The notes below the pieces were generated by a model that was not told the origin of the DNA, searched no databases, and saw only the letters and a list, made by a program, of their open reading frames with translations. A stretch of 64,000 bases of DNA, taken from positions 124,001 through 188,000 of the forward strand of contig CADCXA010000006.1 of NCBI GenBank assembly GCA_902806565.1. The letters are read 5' to 3'. This document shows, piece by piece, positions 23,313-35,392 of this stretch. The position numbers and the translations under genes were made by a program. Source of the stretch: Hypoxylon rubiginosum. Lineage: Eukaryota; Ascomycota; Sordariomycetes; Xylariales; Hypoxylaceae. Numbering within the stretch: position 1 is the first letter of the stretch; every line of letters starts with the position of its first letter.

Positions 23313-24370
23313 GGATTTATTTCTCTCTCTCTCACTCTCTCTCTTTCTAAAAAAGGAAAAAAAATATTTCAATCATGTCGCCCTATATTTTCGAGCGTGC
23401 CCGGTTGGCTGATCGTCCGGGTCGTGGCGGCATGCTGTGCAACGTGTCTTAGGGGCGGGGTCAAGTCGGTTCAAGTCAGTCCAGTCAGTCCAGCCAGCTC
23501 AGTTCAAGTCGGCACTTTTTACACGAGATTCTTTCGGTTTTGGGGGGCAAGGGGGGGCCTACGTATACTCCCGCTGTCAGGTACCGTGTCGTCGAACACC
23601 ACTTGGCAGTTTGTCTTTGTGTGTTCGGTTTGGTGTTTTTTTCTCTCATTCTTTTCGTTTTTCGCCCGATAGACGAGGAGAACGGAGTGTGCGCTGCTTG
23701 CTTACTACCTTACCTACCTCTACTCTACCCTCTACCTACCTTCTTCCAGGGGGGACGACTCTTCATTCTTCGGTTTTCCTTCCCGCCTTACCTCGATTCT
23801 CTTAGATCCTCATCCATACCGCGGATCATGCGCGTCATTTCAATCTCGCATGCATCGGGTGTTCCTTGCTGCCGACAAACGCCCAAACGCCTCTCGACTA
23901 TGCTTCCTGTGGGAAATCTGATCTTCAAGGGAAAAAAAAATACTCATCATTTTTTTTCTCCACGCCCCACCCCGATCTGAACACGGGACGATATTGTCAT
24001 TTCGATACGACGCAAGCTCCGCGAGGCCGGATGCTTCCCTACGGTTCCTAGTGGGTGGGAACAGACTCCGAGAGACAGGCCGGTCGACGTATGGCGCTTC
24101 GTATTTGCCGGTTGGTGGGTTGCGCGAGACAATATAATGCCCACGGTTATACTTGGGCGCCCGCCCCCTGACGACGTCCTACATATGCATGGCGGCTCGG
24201 CTACATGCCCCATCGAAACCCCCATTGCCGTCCTGCCGTCGTCAATCAAAGACCCGACCCGTGTGGCCAAGCCTATACACTGCATTGCCTCTTCTTTTTA
24301 TTTTAATTTACGCAGCCGAGCCCCGACGAAGCTTATCTTTTCAGGAACCGGGAGGTGGCAGATCTTGATC

Positions 24371-24396
24371 ACTTCTGCACTTCTGCACTTCTGCAC
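24371..24396. repeat. ACTTCTGC tandem repeat
   Basis: Three perfect copies of the 8-bp unit ACTTCTGC plus two bases of a fourth, in non-coding DNA. Confidence 0.8.
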
Positions 24397-24750
24397 TTTC
24401 GGGTAGCCCTAGTGTTTTGCGTGTGCGTTTGTGTTTGAGTGTGTGTATCGGTCTGCATGGGTGTGCGTATCAGTCTGTCTGCAAGCCTGTCTTCTAGTCC
24501 TTCTTTGGTTTATTTTTCTCATTTACTTCCTACCTACCTCTCGGGCCTTTATCCACCTCCCACTCGGAAAGATGGAAATTCGAAACCATCGTACGCGCAA
24601 GGAACTACACTATTCCTTCATCCGGTCGGATCCCCTCAAGGCTTTTTCTCCTTCACCACATTCGGCGGCATAAAAATGGACAGAGCATATCCTGGCGGCA
24701 TGAAAAACAAAACGGACTTAGGCGGAAAAGACAAAAACACCGGCGACCTC

Positions 24751-24790
24751 CTATTATTATTATTACTCCTACTACTATTACTATTATTAC
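24751..24790. repeat. ATT/ACT trinucleotide repeat
   Basis: Runs of TAT/TTA with interspersed CTA and CTC triplets, about 40 bp, in non-coding DNA. Length variation between strains would be expected. Confidence 0.8.
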
Positions 24791-25675
24791 ATCGACGCGG
24801 TATACGTGGCGGCCAACGGCGGAAAGGACTCGCCATTGGCTTCTGTTCGCATCTTTCGGCTCGGGGATGTTTTCCCCCCTAGTGTGTACCCTTCGTTATT
24901 TGCTTTCTCGTCCCTTGTTTACAGAAATACCCATGAGTATCTAATTCGGCCAGCATTCAGCATATGGCCCGGTCAACCACAAGCATGTTTGGAGAACCCA
25001 GCCCCTTTGAAGAGAAAAGGGGCGGGGGAGTACGCGCGTTCAACTATTGTTTTCAAATTTTTACAAGAGATTGTCATAGGTCAGCCTAGCATTTTTTTCA
25101 AGCCACTCTGGACAGGAGCCGTGGTTTGAGTTATTATCGTCCCTCTCGCAAATCCGAGACGGGATGAAGTTCATGGCATATTAGATCCATAGATCACTTA
25201 AGAACATAGCTTTATACCCATCTAGTCAAACTAGTATCCTATTTCGCTAGGGTTTCTGCTAAGTACCTCGTAGTTTGGCGCTTCTATCACGGTACGAAAT
25301 CATTATAGTACGAAGAATCTTTGGTACTATGAACGATCTTTTTCATTCTGCTCAACTTCAACTCTACGTTGAACTAGTAGGACTAGCATAATTATTACTA
25401 GTATTCAAACAACTAACCCATATGTTTTCAAGGACTAGGAATGGTGATGCCCTGGTAAGTTGTCGATGATCTCCTCGTCTCCATGTTCCTAACGCCGTTC
25501 GGACTTAGGCATACCTAAAATGGCATTCGGCCTTAAGCAAGTCTATTCATACTGTTCCAAGAGAACCATCTAATGCCTTACATTTATTTCAATACGGTGA
25601 TAAATGCAACACGAGTGAACTTTTCTTCATTTTCCTCTCCTCTCCGGTGCTATATGAACAACGCCGGAGTTCATC

Positions 25676-26636
25676 ATGTCATCTTATCCCCCAGTTCCCC
25701 CTGAGAATGGTAAATAAATCCAAGTAGCCCCCGTGAATATTTTGTAACGAGCTTTCAATAACGCTAGAGCCAGGGACAACATTTACCTCTACAATACACA
25801 ACGCTTCGTACCCGCTCATCAGAACAGCCAAGCATGCGGGCCATCATGTCCTGATTACAGGTGGCGCGAGGGGCATCGGAAGGTCCATTGCTCTGTCCTT
25901 CGCTAGATCCGGGGCAAGAGCCATTGCGGTGGCAGACATATCTCCTTTTGGACAGCTCGCCAGCGATCTCCTCGCCGCTGCTAAAGAGGGGGGCTACGAT
26001 GCGCCGCAGGTGGTCCTGACCCAGCTCGACGTCACGGACGAGGAGAGTGTGCGTCGGTGCGCGCGGACCATCGAAGAAGAGTTCAACGGCAAGCTCGACG
26101 TCCTCGTCAACAACGCCGGTTTCATGACGCCTGCGCGCCCCGTGCCCGAGTCCGAGACGAGCTCGTGGTGGCGGACGATGGAGGTGAACCTCAAAGGGGT
26201 GTACCTCACGAGCAAGTACTTCGTCCCTCTGTTACTATCCTCGCCGGCGGGCCTCAAGACTATAGTCAACATCAACAGCGTGGCCGCGCACAACCTGCGG
26301 CCGATGGCGAGCGCGTACGGGACCTCCAAGGCGGCGGCGCTGAAGCTGACGGAGTTCCTGCTGGCGGAGGCGGCGGGCGAGGGGTTGCTGGCGTACTCGG
26401 TCCACCCCGGCGCCGTGCTCACCGAGCTAGCTCGGAACGGGATGCCACCCGAGACGCTTCCGGGGCTCAGTGATAGTGTCGACCTGGCCGGCGATACGGT
26501 GGCGTGGCTCTCGAGCGAGCGGCGCGAGTGGCTGGCGGGGAGATATATCAGCTCGACGTGGGACATGGAGGAGTTGCTTGAGCGAAGATCCGAGGTCGAG
26601 GAAGGGGACAAGCTTAAAGTCAGACTGGTAGTATAA
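25676..26636 (+). CDS. Short-chain dehydrogenase/reductase (SDR)
   Basis: Two exons: 25676..25709 and 25768..26636, with a 58-bp intron (GTAAAT ... CTAG), phase 1, giving 300 residues; the joined N-terminus reads MSSYPPVPPENEPGTTFTST. Classical SDR features in order: cofactor motif TGGARGIG (about residue 47), acidic turn after beta-2 (AVADIS), LDVTDEESV, NNAG, catalytic Ser in INSVAAH, YGTSK (Tyr and Lys of the YxxxK pair), then HPGAVLTEL. The reaction is NAD(P)-dependent oxidation/reduction of an alcohol or ketone; substrate not predictable. The N-terminal PGTTFTSTIHN stretch before the Rossmann fold is typical of a fungal-specific SDR group. It lies 0.4 kb (3' end to 3' end) from a Zn2Cys6 regulator on the other strand. 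Confidence 0.9.
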
Positions 26637-27077
26637 AAATATTTCAATCGTAAAATATTCCCATTTTTTGGTACGCCCTGTCAAAATATTACCTATGAAT
26701 TCAAGTTAGCCGTGTTAAAGCAGGCAGAGCACCAAAGTTTTACTATTTCGCCTTTCCCCCTTAACCAGATACTCCTAGTGAGTATTTCTAAGACTCGAAG
26801 TTCTGCAAAGTTTGTTATAGGAAAGGGGGGTTTATACTGAGATGTTTTATTCCTGATATGCGTCTTGTCACAAGTAGACGTAAGGAGAAACAAGATAAAT
26901 GTAAAAAGTGCTTATATGCTATAGTCATTTCTATCATTACAATTTTATAAATTAAGCAAAAAGATAAACGCGAAGTTCGCCCAGCAAATTTGTGTCGTAA
27001 TAGCGATACCGCAATTACAAGCATGTAATTGCGCCTTATAAACGTGACAATTTGCTATCCAGGGGCGGCAATAGGGG

Positions 27078-29080
27078 CTAAGGGCCACCGAAAATGTCGT
27101 TGATAAACAAACTATCCGGGAGCAGAATATCCTCGTAGCTAAGAATAGTGGTGTCGTATTCGTCGGTTTCGCCCGTTGTCATGAGCTTCTCGACAACTTC
27201 ACCGTGCTGCGCCAAACAAATATCACTGAGGTCCCAATTTGAGTCCTCTTTATGACGACGCAGGGCCGCAAGCAAATCCCGAGCCAAGCCGACGTAGCTA
27301 TTATTGGCAAGCTCCCTAGGCGAGCTTTCTGTTTCGAGCGCGCAACGAAGGAGGAACGAAACGGTCGACGGGAAGGCAAAGGCGCTCACCGGCAGCCAGA
27401 AATCCCCTAGCTGTTCCTCTTGAAGCTCCTGGACGAACAGAACAATGTCTTCGGCGGTTCTGCGGATATTTATGTACTGGTTGGCCAAGGACTCGTCGTT
27501 TGTGCTGTCTTTTGACCGGGTATCCTCCATTTCTACGCGGTGGGTGAGAAGCTGGACGGAGAGGTATGCTAGCCGTATATTAGCTGCTCCAGGGATTTGC
27601 AGTAAACTACCGCGAGTGATAACCCGGCGGACGTCTCCTACTAAGCTATCGACCCATCTGTTGAGGCGAAGTTTTAGACTGCCAACTGTAATGCTGGCGT
27701 CCTTCTTCACCTGGTATAAGTATTGAAGGTAGTAGTCCAGAACGTCTGTTAACCCCGAAAGGGCAACAAAAACAGAAAATGCACCCAAATCTTGCTCGGA
27801 GCCCCCTTGGTTAGATTGGGATGCTACCTGCGGCGGAGGAACATCATAGAAGGACCTTTGTATATGTGGCGGCGTGCCATAAGTCAAGCTCGACCTGTGA
27901 TAACATTAGCACCTAGCCAACAGCGATGAAACCATAGCAGCATCCATACCATCTATCCTGTATGAGTAGCGCCCACCAGATATGCATCCTCAACATCTTT
28001 TCCGACTGAGATATGTCCCAAGATAAGGGATCGTGATTCAAACCGAGCGAGTAAGCAAGCGACACCGCGCTTCCGAGCCTGACTCCATTCCCAATGAGCG
28101 CCGTTGTCGGCCGACCCCCAATGTTTAAAAGGAGTGCGGTGATAGTGGATATGCCCGGGGAGACAAAGAGTTCTGAATGAAGAGCTTCAGTAGCTAGATT
28201 CCAAACGAAACGACCATCCGGAGCCCTCTGGCTCGCAAGTTCGGGGTCTGCTTTCCAGTACACGAGACTGTGCGCGTAAAGAGACGACAGGAGGGCCGGT
28301 GATATGTGATCTTTGGCGGTGGTGTACTGGTTCCGGAATACCATCTTGTCTAGGAGCGGGAAGCAAATATTCGCCTTCCGGAAATACCTGCAGAGGCAGC
28401 CAATCAGTCTGAGACCGTCTTCTGAATAATATACTTTGCTACGCTCACACTTCAAGCAAACTCTCCGTCCATGGTTCGAGCAGCTTCTCAATGATATGAC
28501 AATTCGTATACGATGGGTTAGGGCTGATGGTGAGGCCGACAGGGCGCTTCTGTACCAGAGTGAAAAGGATCTGCTTGCTTCCATTTGCTCGTTTCGGGCG
28601 GATGAGACGTATACCGCAATTGGGATTGCGCGTGGTAGACAGGTAATCCGTTAGTACCTGGTTGTCGCTTGTAACCGCAGGACTGATAACGTGAGGGTTT
28701 TCATGGTCTGTATCACCGATTGAGATAGGGCTTGACTGAAATTCCGGGTCATACTGGTGTTGGATATGTTGAAGAGTCTCCGAGGAGTCGCATCGAGCGT
28801 CAGATGATATATGTTGAGATATCAAACGGTCTCGGGCCTGGGGCCTTGGAGTGCCATTTCTTGGTGTTAGATTTGGCCCACGGCTTGTTGGAAAGGAGCA
28901 ATTGGTTCCGTGAGCCTGGCACGTCAAGCATGACGACGAGTGAGCCTCGACATTACAGCGAGATTTCCTTTTCCGGCAAGGCAGACAAGCTGGGTGTAAG
29001 TGGGACCGGTAAGGCCGTCCGTGGGAGCCGGGGGATTGCGAAGGGGGCATCGGACTTGTCCGCGGAAAACGGCCACCCAT
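27078..29080 (-). CDS. Zn2Cys6 transcription factor with fungal_trans domain
   Basis: Three exons: 29080..28449, 28387..27950 and 27894..27078; introns of 61 and 55 bp (GTGAGC...CAG and GTATGG...CAG), all phases agree, giving 628 residues. The zinc cluster is at about residues 32-60: CLPCRKRKSRC then CLTCQAHGTNC. The middle region begins near residue 210 with EVYFRKANICFPLLDK and includes GNGVRLGSAVSLAYSLGLN and HIWWALLIQDRW/SSLTYGTPP, the conserved core of the fungal-specific transcription factor domain. The protein is a nuclear DNA-binding regulator. Its 5' end faces the decarboxylase gene (same strand, 0.3 kb), and it lies between that gene and the SDR, so it may regulate both; this is inference. 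Confidence 0.9.
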
Positions 29081-29367
29081 TCCAAATATCACGAGCGCCA
29101 GGGATCATACTAGGTAGGTAACTGATAAATACTAGAAAAGATGATGAATCTACCTAGAGGGCTATTTTTTTATTCCAGGATTTTATTCAGGCATTCAGGC
29201 ATTCGGGCATATGATCCCAATACCATCCTATCATGTACGTGAGAACATAAGCAAAGTGGAGATCGAGAAGACTTTCCCGCGGGAATGTCCGCGGGGAACT
29301 TACCCCTTTTAATATCTACCAATTTTAAGAATATCAACGGGAGAGTCATAGTACGAGATATATTCAA

Positions 29368-30939
29368 CTAATACAACCTAACAACCCCCGGCGTCGATGC
29401 GAACGCCTCCTCCAGCAGCCCAAGCCCCTCCCGCACCTGCTCCTTCGTGATCGTGATCGGCGGCGCTATCCTCAGGATGCCGCTGAAGCTCCCGTGGCTG
29501 CTCAGGTTCGCCCACACCCCGAGGTCGTACGCGCGTTCGGCCACCGCGTGGGCCAGCTCCCGCGCCGGCGCCTTCGTCGCACGGTCCGCTACGATCTCGA
29601 CGCCGGCCATCAGCCCCCGTCCCCGCACGTCCCCGATGCACTCGTACCGCGACTGCAGCCGTGCGAGCCCCTCGTGCAGGAGCCTGCCCATCGCCCGCGC
29701 GTTCTCGACCAGGTTGTCGCGGACCACGATTTCTAGCACCTTGTCGCCGACGGCTGCTGGTAGGGGGTCGTTCACCTGCCAACCGTATCGTCAGTACATA
29801 GTGTCATTATCAATGTAGGTACCTACCTAATCTAAGGTGGGAAAACGGGAAGGACGCACATGAGTCGTGTAAAAGCAGTAATCCCTCTCAACAGCCACCC
29901 TCTCGATCTCCCCGCTCGTCACGACGGCGCTCAGCGGCAGCCCGTTCCCCAGCGTCTTGCTCAGCGTCAGGATATCCGGGACGACCCCCTCGTGCGCGAT
30001 CGCCACCATGTCGCCGCACCGCCCGATGCCCGTCTGCGCCTCGTCGACGATCAGCAGCATTGCCCGGCGCTCGCAGTGGGATTTCAGCGCGCGCAGGTAC
30101 CCCGGCGGCAGCACGTGGATCCCGGCCGACGACTGGACGCACTCGACGATGGCGGCGGCGAGCGAGCCGCACGACGCCTGGTCGATCAGGCTCCAGCCGT
30201 AGTCCAGCTCCGCCTCCCAGTCGTACGAGCCGTCCGCCCTGCGGAAGATGGACCGGTACGCGTTGGGCGCGGGGAGCATGTGCATCCCCGGCATGAGCGG
30301 CCCTTGCCCCTTCCGCCCGTAGTGGTATTGCGCGCTGAGAGATTGGGCGGTCACGCCGTGCCACGAGCCGTTGACGGCCACGATTTCGAATTTCCCGGTG
30401 TACACTTTGGCCAGTTTCATGGCGGCTTCGTTTGACTCGCCCTGGGAAGTAAGTATTAGTTACGTAGTAATAATTGTTGAACTGTCTGGATTGTTAACGT
30501 TAGCATGAAGTGGGCTACTTACCCCTGTGGATAGAAAGAAAGCCTTGTCCAGACCAGCCGGGAGCAGCGAGCACAACCTCTCGCCCAGAGACAGGACCGG
30601 AGGCGACACCATGCCGGAGAAGAGATGGTCCAGGTTCGCCGCGTGGTCGGCTATGGTCTTGACGACCTCGGGGTGGCCGTGGCCCAGCAAGCAGGACATC
30701 TGACCCGAAGTCCAGTCGAGCACCTTGTGGCCGTTGGCTGTGTACACGTATAGGCCCTTGGAGCCGCAGATGATATCCTTCATGAACTTGGTCCCGTAGT
30801 TGAAGAGGTACTGCGAGGTTTTCTTCTCGAGCGCGTCTTGATCCACATTTTCGTAAAGCTTTGGTCGCAAGTCCGTCGATTGGGTCGAAGTGTCAACGCC
30901 GTTGTCGACGGGATCGCTGGTTATAGTTCCGGGGGCCAT
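29368..30939 (-). CDS. Class III aminotransferase, 2,2-dialkylglycine decarboxylase type
   Basis: Three exons: 30939..30523, 30441..29860 and 29775..29368; introns of 81 and 84 bp, all phase 0, giving 468 residues from MAPGTITSDPVDNG. The PLP fold-type I signature is clear: DWTSGQMSCLLGHGHPEVV near the N-terminus, FFLSTGGESNEAAMKLAK (exon 1/2 join), VNGSWHGVT, IVDEAQTGIGRCGDM with the PLP-ring Asp, and ILTLSKTLGNGLP with the Schiff-base Lys. Among class III enzymes DEAQTGxGR and TLSKTLGxGLPL are characteristic of 2,2-dialkylglycine decarboxylase, which decarboxylates alpha-aminoisobutyrate or isovaline to a ketone and then transaminates pyruvate. 4-aminobutyrate or other omega-aminotransferase activity is the main alternative. 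Likely cytosolic; no targeting signal seen. Confidence 0.88.
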
Positions 30940-31557
30940 GCTGTTTTATTTAATCCGGGGTAAGTATTTTACTGCTGTGATTCGAGATTATATGAATTTA
31001 CAGATCGAGCAGCCAACATATCTTTATTCGAAATCTTGTCGAGCAGGTAATCTGCTTTATATATACCTAGGAGCCCAGGTAGCACAATTGCTCGGCCGCC
31101 GATGAGCGCAACAGGATTGGAGAAGTTACCCGCGGATTGGCTCCCAGCTCGACTCCGCGGGAAACTGTAAAGCGGGCAGAGGAAGATACCGTCGGAAATC
31201 GGAGAGCTACCGTGCCTGCAAGTAGGATGACCTCCGATTTCGTATGCAGCAAGATCCTACAAATAATATCGAAGGATGCTACTGTACATGCGCATAAGAA
31301 GAGTATATGTACCCCTTCATATTCTATGATGTGAATGCGACTATACTATTATAGAATAGGATATACATGATGCGACGAAATAGTACCTACTCAGACCTCA
31401 ATTACCCCTATTCACGTGAACAAGATTAGCTCAATCATCCCATATTGGCATGACACTACTTTATTATACAGGATTAGCTTATTTTTACGTAGAAATACTA
31501 TCTACAAATACCGAGGACCTTGATTTATACTGCCTTCAACTTCCGACCTTCTGGTAC

Positions 31558-33486
31558 CTATCTAAAGGCCGGAGCCCTCAGGCGCCTCGCCGACGACGAC
31601 GCGAAGCTCCGGCGGCCGTTGGCCGGGCCGTAGAATTCCCTTGTCCACTTGGCCATCTGCGCCACGATGTCCTTCTGGGCCTTCTTGATATCCGGGTTGA
31701 CGGCGTTGCGGACGCGCAGGTCGTTGCAGTGGCGGGACCCCGGGATCAGGATGCTGGGCACGTCCGGGGTGGAGGCCAGGGGCCCGCCGGGGCGGAACTC
31801 GCTGGCGACGGAGGCGGACCGCCACGGGTCGAACTCGCCGTTCACGAAGAGCAGCCGCGACTCGGCGTCCAGGTACTCGGGCAGCCGCCAGCCCTTGGTG
31901 TGCGCGTTGACGTCGCCGGCCGTCTTGCCCAGCCCGCTCGCGTACGTGTAGTCGCCCTCCCGGGGGAAGAAGAGCTCGCACTGCCGCTGCCAGTAGTCGG
32001 CGCTGGCTAGGCGCGAGAACACGGTTGGCCGGTTCATTGGCGCGCCGCTGGGTTTTATGTCAGAGGACGGAAGCTTTTCACGTGAGCTGGGATGCCAATT
32101 CTTACGTTTGGTAATAGAAGAACGGGTCGTTACAAGTCATCCACACCCAAGTGCGGTCGAACCCGTTCTCATCACTTTGGTCTGTATACATCGGGCTGGA
32201 GGCATTATAGGTGTCAAAGCAGGCGACGCCGAGCTCATCTGTCCAGTCATCGTAGCCATACCCCTTGCAATCTGCTCACTTGTTTAGACCATGGTTAAAG
32301 GTGATCGGGCTATGCATACTTACACCCTGGTAGGTACTGAGATTTGAAAAACGTGGCGAAGTTGGGAAGAGCCTTTTTGAGGCCGACTCCGCAGGAGCTG
32401 GTGGTGTTCGACGGGATCGTCGAGTTCGGAGAGATACCCTCAATGGCATCGCACCTGGGTACGAAAAATTAGTTTCATTTATGAATTACACCCATGACGG
32501 CTGTCTTCCTGTATGCCTCACATTTGATAAAATATAGAGTAGCCGGAGGTGAATTGGATGCTCTGCCATGCCCATATAGGAGAGGAGATTGCCCTAAATT
32601 TCAAATCAGTATAACCAAATCAAGGAGTCTTGGAAACATGAAATACGCACGCAGCAACATCGTCTACATGTGCGAGGTCCTGGAGTCCGAATAGCTGCTT
32701 GAGGTCGGCTTGCTCTTTGCGAGATCCGTGGATGAATACCCTGTCGACGTGATCGATAATGGCGGCGTAATCTTTGGAGCAGTTCTTAGGCATCCCCTGC
32801 TGTATACCTTGAAAATAACTCCAGTAGTCATAGATTGCCTCGACGGGACCGCTGCTGGAATGAGTTGCCCAGAATGTACCGGGTGCGATACTTTCGATCC
32901 AAGCCCCCAAGGCACCCGAGTAAGAGCCGCCGCTCCAGATCCAAGGAGCGTTTGGCACATTGGAAGTACCGTTCGCATCGAAGGGAAGCTTGGCAGTTCG
33001 AGCAAAGTGGACAAAGTCGGCGATTGATTGGTCCAGATTCAGGTACTGAAGGTTCTTGGTACTTTGGACATCGAAGGGCGTGCTATTACCCCAGTACCGA
33101 TGTTCGACCATGACAACGGCGCCGCCGACTTCTTTGGCGATCACGCCGGTGAGGAACTGGTCTGTAAGGTACGCCCCATAGCCCGCAGCCGCAATTTCGC
33201 CAGGGGTAAATATGATGACGGGGGATCCCGGGCCGTTCCAGAAAGTGGCATTATACCAGTAGGTTTGGCTGAATGTACCGAATTCCGGGTTGCCATGGTC
33301 GATATATTGATCGAAATAGGCAATACCCGTGTTAGGCTGCGTGGGATCAACGAGCGCCGCCAATGCATCATCGCTGAATTTCTCAGAGGGCGGGTATGGC
33401 GCAGGTGGCGTCAAGCCAAGGACGGCCTGTATACAGATGAGGGTAGAGACCACACGCCGAATCATGACATTCCTGATTGCGACCAT
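31558..33486 (-). CDS. Secreted serine peptidase, family S28 (Pro-Xaa carboxypeptidase-like)
   Basis: Five exons: 33486..32651, 32593..32522, 32454..32324, 32271..32106 and 32047..31558, with introns of 57, 67, 52 and 58 bp; all phases agree, giving 564 residues. The start is the ATG at 33486; a signal peptide follows (MVAIRNVMIRRVV then STLICIQAVLG). Family S28 features: YWYNATFW and VIIFTPGE near the N-terminus, VVMVEHRYWGNSTP, catalytic Ser in WSGGSYSGALGAW, the exon 3-4 region with MCDAIEGI and TWVWMTCNDPFFYYQTGAP, catalytic Asp in NGEFDPWR and His in GSRHCNDL. Many N-x-S/T sites fit a glycosylated secreted enzyme. S28 enzymes cut after proline at chain ends, often at acid pH. The 5' end points away from the decarboxylase gene, whose start lies 0.6 kb downstream. 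Confidence 0.93.
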
Positions 33487-34917
33487 CTTGACCTTGAAAA
33501 GGGGAAGGGAGCAACGCGGCAACAGAACCCTTAATAAAGGGTAAGGGTTGCGCCTCGGACGACATGTATTGCGCTAGAAGTGAGACAGGCGTTTATTATA
33601 TACCTATCCGTCTACGCTAGGTAGATATATATATACACTTTTCCAAAACCGTGGGTAACCTCGAGGGAGTATTGGAGCTAGACCTGCAGATCTGCAGGGG
33701 AATATGATATGATGGCGACTGTAATACATATCGGTTAGATGACTTACCTACAGATTTAGCTACTGTACCTTCCAGGAAGTATGATCCGTATGATAACCGG
33801 GGAAAGATAAATTGGCTGTAAGATGGGCCGTGGTTCCAACGCATGAGAGGAACTGTAAATTGCGCGACGCGGTGCCGTTGGATGCGGAGACACGGGAGTA
33901 GTTGTACATAGTAGAACGCGGATCCCTTCTCCTTGTCGGACTTATTGGCTCAAGTCATAGTCCTAGCAAATAAGTTTGTCTAAGGTCTAGTACTTAGTTC
34001 TAGACGTTCGGCTTGAACACGAGACTAACCCACATAGAGAAGGTGAGCCAAGAAATCGTGTCTTAGAAGTTGAGGTCTATTTCATTGGGCTCGGATAGGC
34101 GAACCCGCCAAACCGGAGGCTTAGAGGCGTACCTTGCCGGGAGTGGGATGAAGTTGTAATACGTACTTAGCGGATAATATAAAGATAAGAGGCGTAGCAG
34201 CTGGCGGCACTAGAGTCTTGTCTTGGCTGGACCTGACTGTTAAAGTTGTTTATACTCGGTTGGGATCTAGTTGCCTCTAGCCGTGTCGGTAACGATCTTG
34301 CTACCCTACCTAGGGCAGGTACCTACTTCGTGAGGTAAGAACATCACGAGGCGAAGCGGTCAAGACTCAAGCCATTGGCAAATACACGGAGGATAGGTAC
34401 GCTGTCTGACAAGGTAGCTTGCCTGTTATGTTGTGAATCATGATTAAAGAAACGCACGTAATTATCCGCCGGGTTTAACCCATTAACATTGGCAAGGATA
34501 CTCTGAATTTGATTTGGAACATTCTCATCTTAGGATGTGCATGTGCAACGCTGTTGAAAGTGGTTGAGGCTTGACATGTGCACATTTGGTAGACGAATTT
34601 CTTAAGAAGCTATATTCTTTGAAATTGAAATGCCGGGGTCGAGGATATTTCATTCAAAGATCTGTTTCTTGGATTAGAGTTTACCTTACAGATTAGATTA
34701 GATATGCGGGCTGGCGAGCTTATAGCAGGGGTTAGCCACAGAAAACGCTTCAGCCACATCGATAGCTTACCTAAGATATCCAATTGAACGGACTCGATTG
34801 ATAATTCAACGTTGAACAATCCACCAACATCGAAGCTATATCCAGCTACAAGCTCGACAACCATCTAACCCACGAATTGACTCTTCGCATACCCGGTCCG
34901 CCCCGGCTCACTACAAG
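33487..34917. other. Intergenic stretch, no gene seen
   Basis: About 1.4 kb between the divergently read S28 peptidase and NDUFB7 genes, so it must hold both promoters. A perfect 16-bp palindrome (CCTGCAGATCTGCAGG) lies at 33683..33698, about 200 bp upstream of the S28 start. No supported coding region. Confidence 0.6.
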
Positions 34918-35392
34918 ATGGGCCTCCTCAGTAGCTCCGATGCTCCCGCAAGTACGTTTTACTACTCGTTGCACAACCCCGACCATCCATCTTCAGTTTG
35001 CGTATATGTAAATAGCTTCAGCTGACCACTCCCGACTTTCCCCCGCCGAAACAGAAGCCACGCGGGAGGAGATGCGAGATGCCAAAGTCCCCCTAGCCTA
35101 CCGAGACGGCTGCGCGAACCTCCTGATCCCCCTCAACCGGTGCCGCGCCGACACCTACTACCTGCCGTGGAAGTGCAACGTGCGTGAATATCTCTCTCCA
35201 TGCCACCCACCTACATCCCTTACTAGCCAAACCACTTCGAACAACAAAACGTCGCGTAGACTAACAATTTCTCTCTCCGCCGAGCAGGACGAGCGACACA
35301 GCTACGAGAAATGCCAGTACGAAGAGTTCAAGAAGCGCGTGGCCAAGATGGACGAGCTGAGAGAAGCGAAGGAGGGCGCGCGAAGTAACTGA
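34918..35392 (+). CDS. NDUFB7: NADH:ubiquinone oxidoreductase subunit NDUFB7 (B18)
   Basis: Three exons: 34918..34951, 35055..35179 and 35288..35392; introns of 103 and 108 bp (GTACGT...CAG and GTGCGT...CAG), phases agree, giving 87 residues. The mature part begins TREEMRDAKVPLAYRDGCAN, then LLIPLNRCR, YYLPWKC, HSYEKCQYEEFKKRV: four Cys in the two CX9C-type pairs of the CHCH fold that this complex I accessory subunit uses in the intermembrane space. Length (87) is slightly below that of animal NDUFB7. It is a single-copy housekeeping protein of mitochondrial complex I. The small first exon and the two introns are typical of fungal homologues. It is read towards the large coilin-like gene (convergent, 0.6 kb between stops). 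Confidence 0.93.

Larger units (their letters stand above)
23313..25675. other. Intergenic stretch rich in simple repeats
   Basis: About 2.4 kb between the Zn2Cys6 gene and the SDR gene. It opens with a CT tract (23321..23348), then holds T-rich, G-run and trinucleotide repeats. Overlapping small frames on both strands lack motifs. The first part is presumably the 3' UTR of the regulator. Confidence 0.55.

Noticed and set aside
24636..24882. Frames with poly-Leu or poly-Asn runs near the trinucleotide repeat.
   Set aside because: Translation of the ATT/ACT repeat, not a gene.
29378..30435. Long open frames on both strands over the decarboxylase gene (for example 29860..30435 plus and 29888..30364 minus).
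   Set aside because: They are shadows caused by high G+C third positions of the real gene; their proteins are Arg/Pro/Gly-rich and have no motif.
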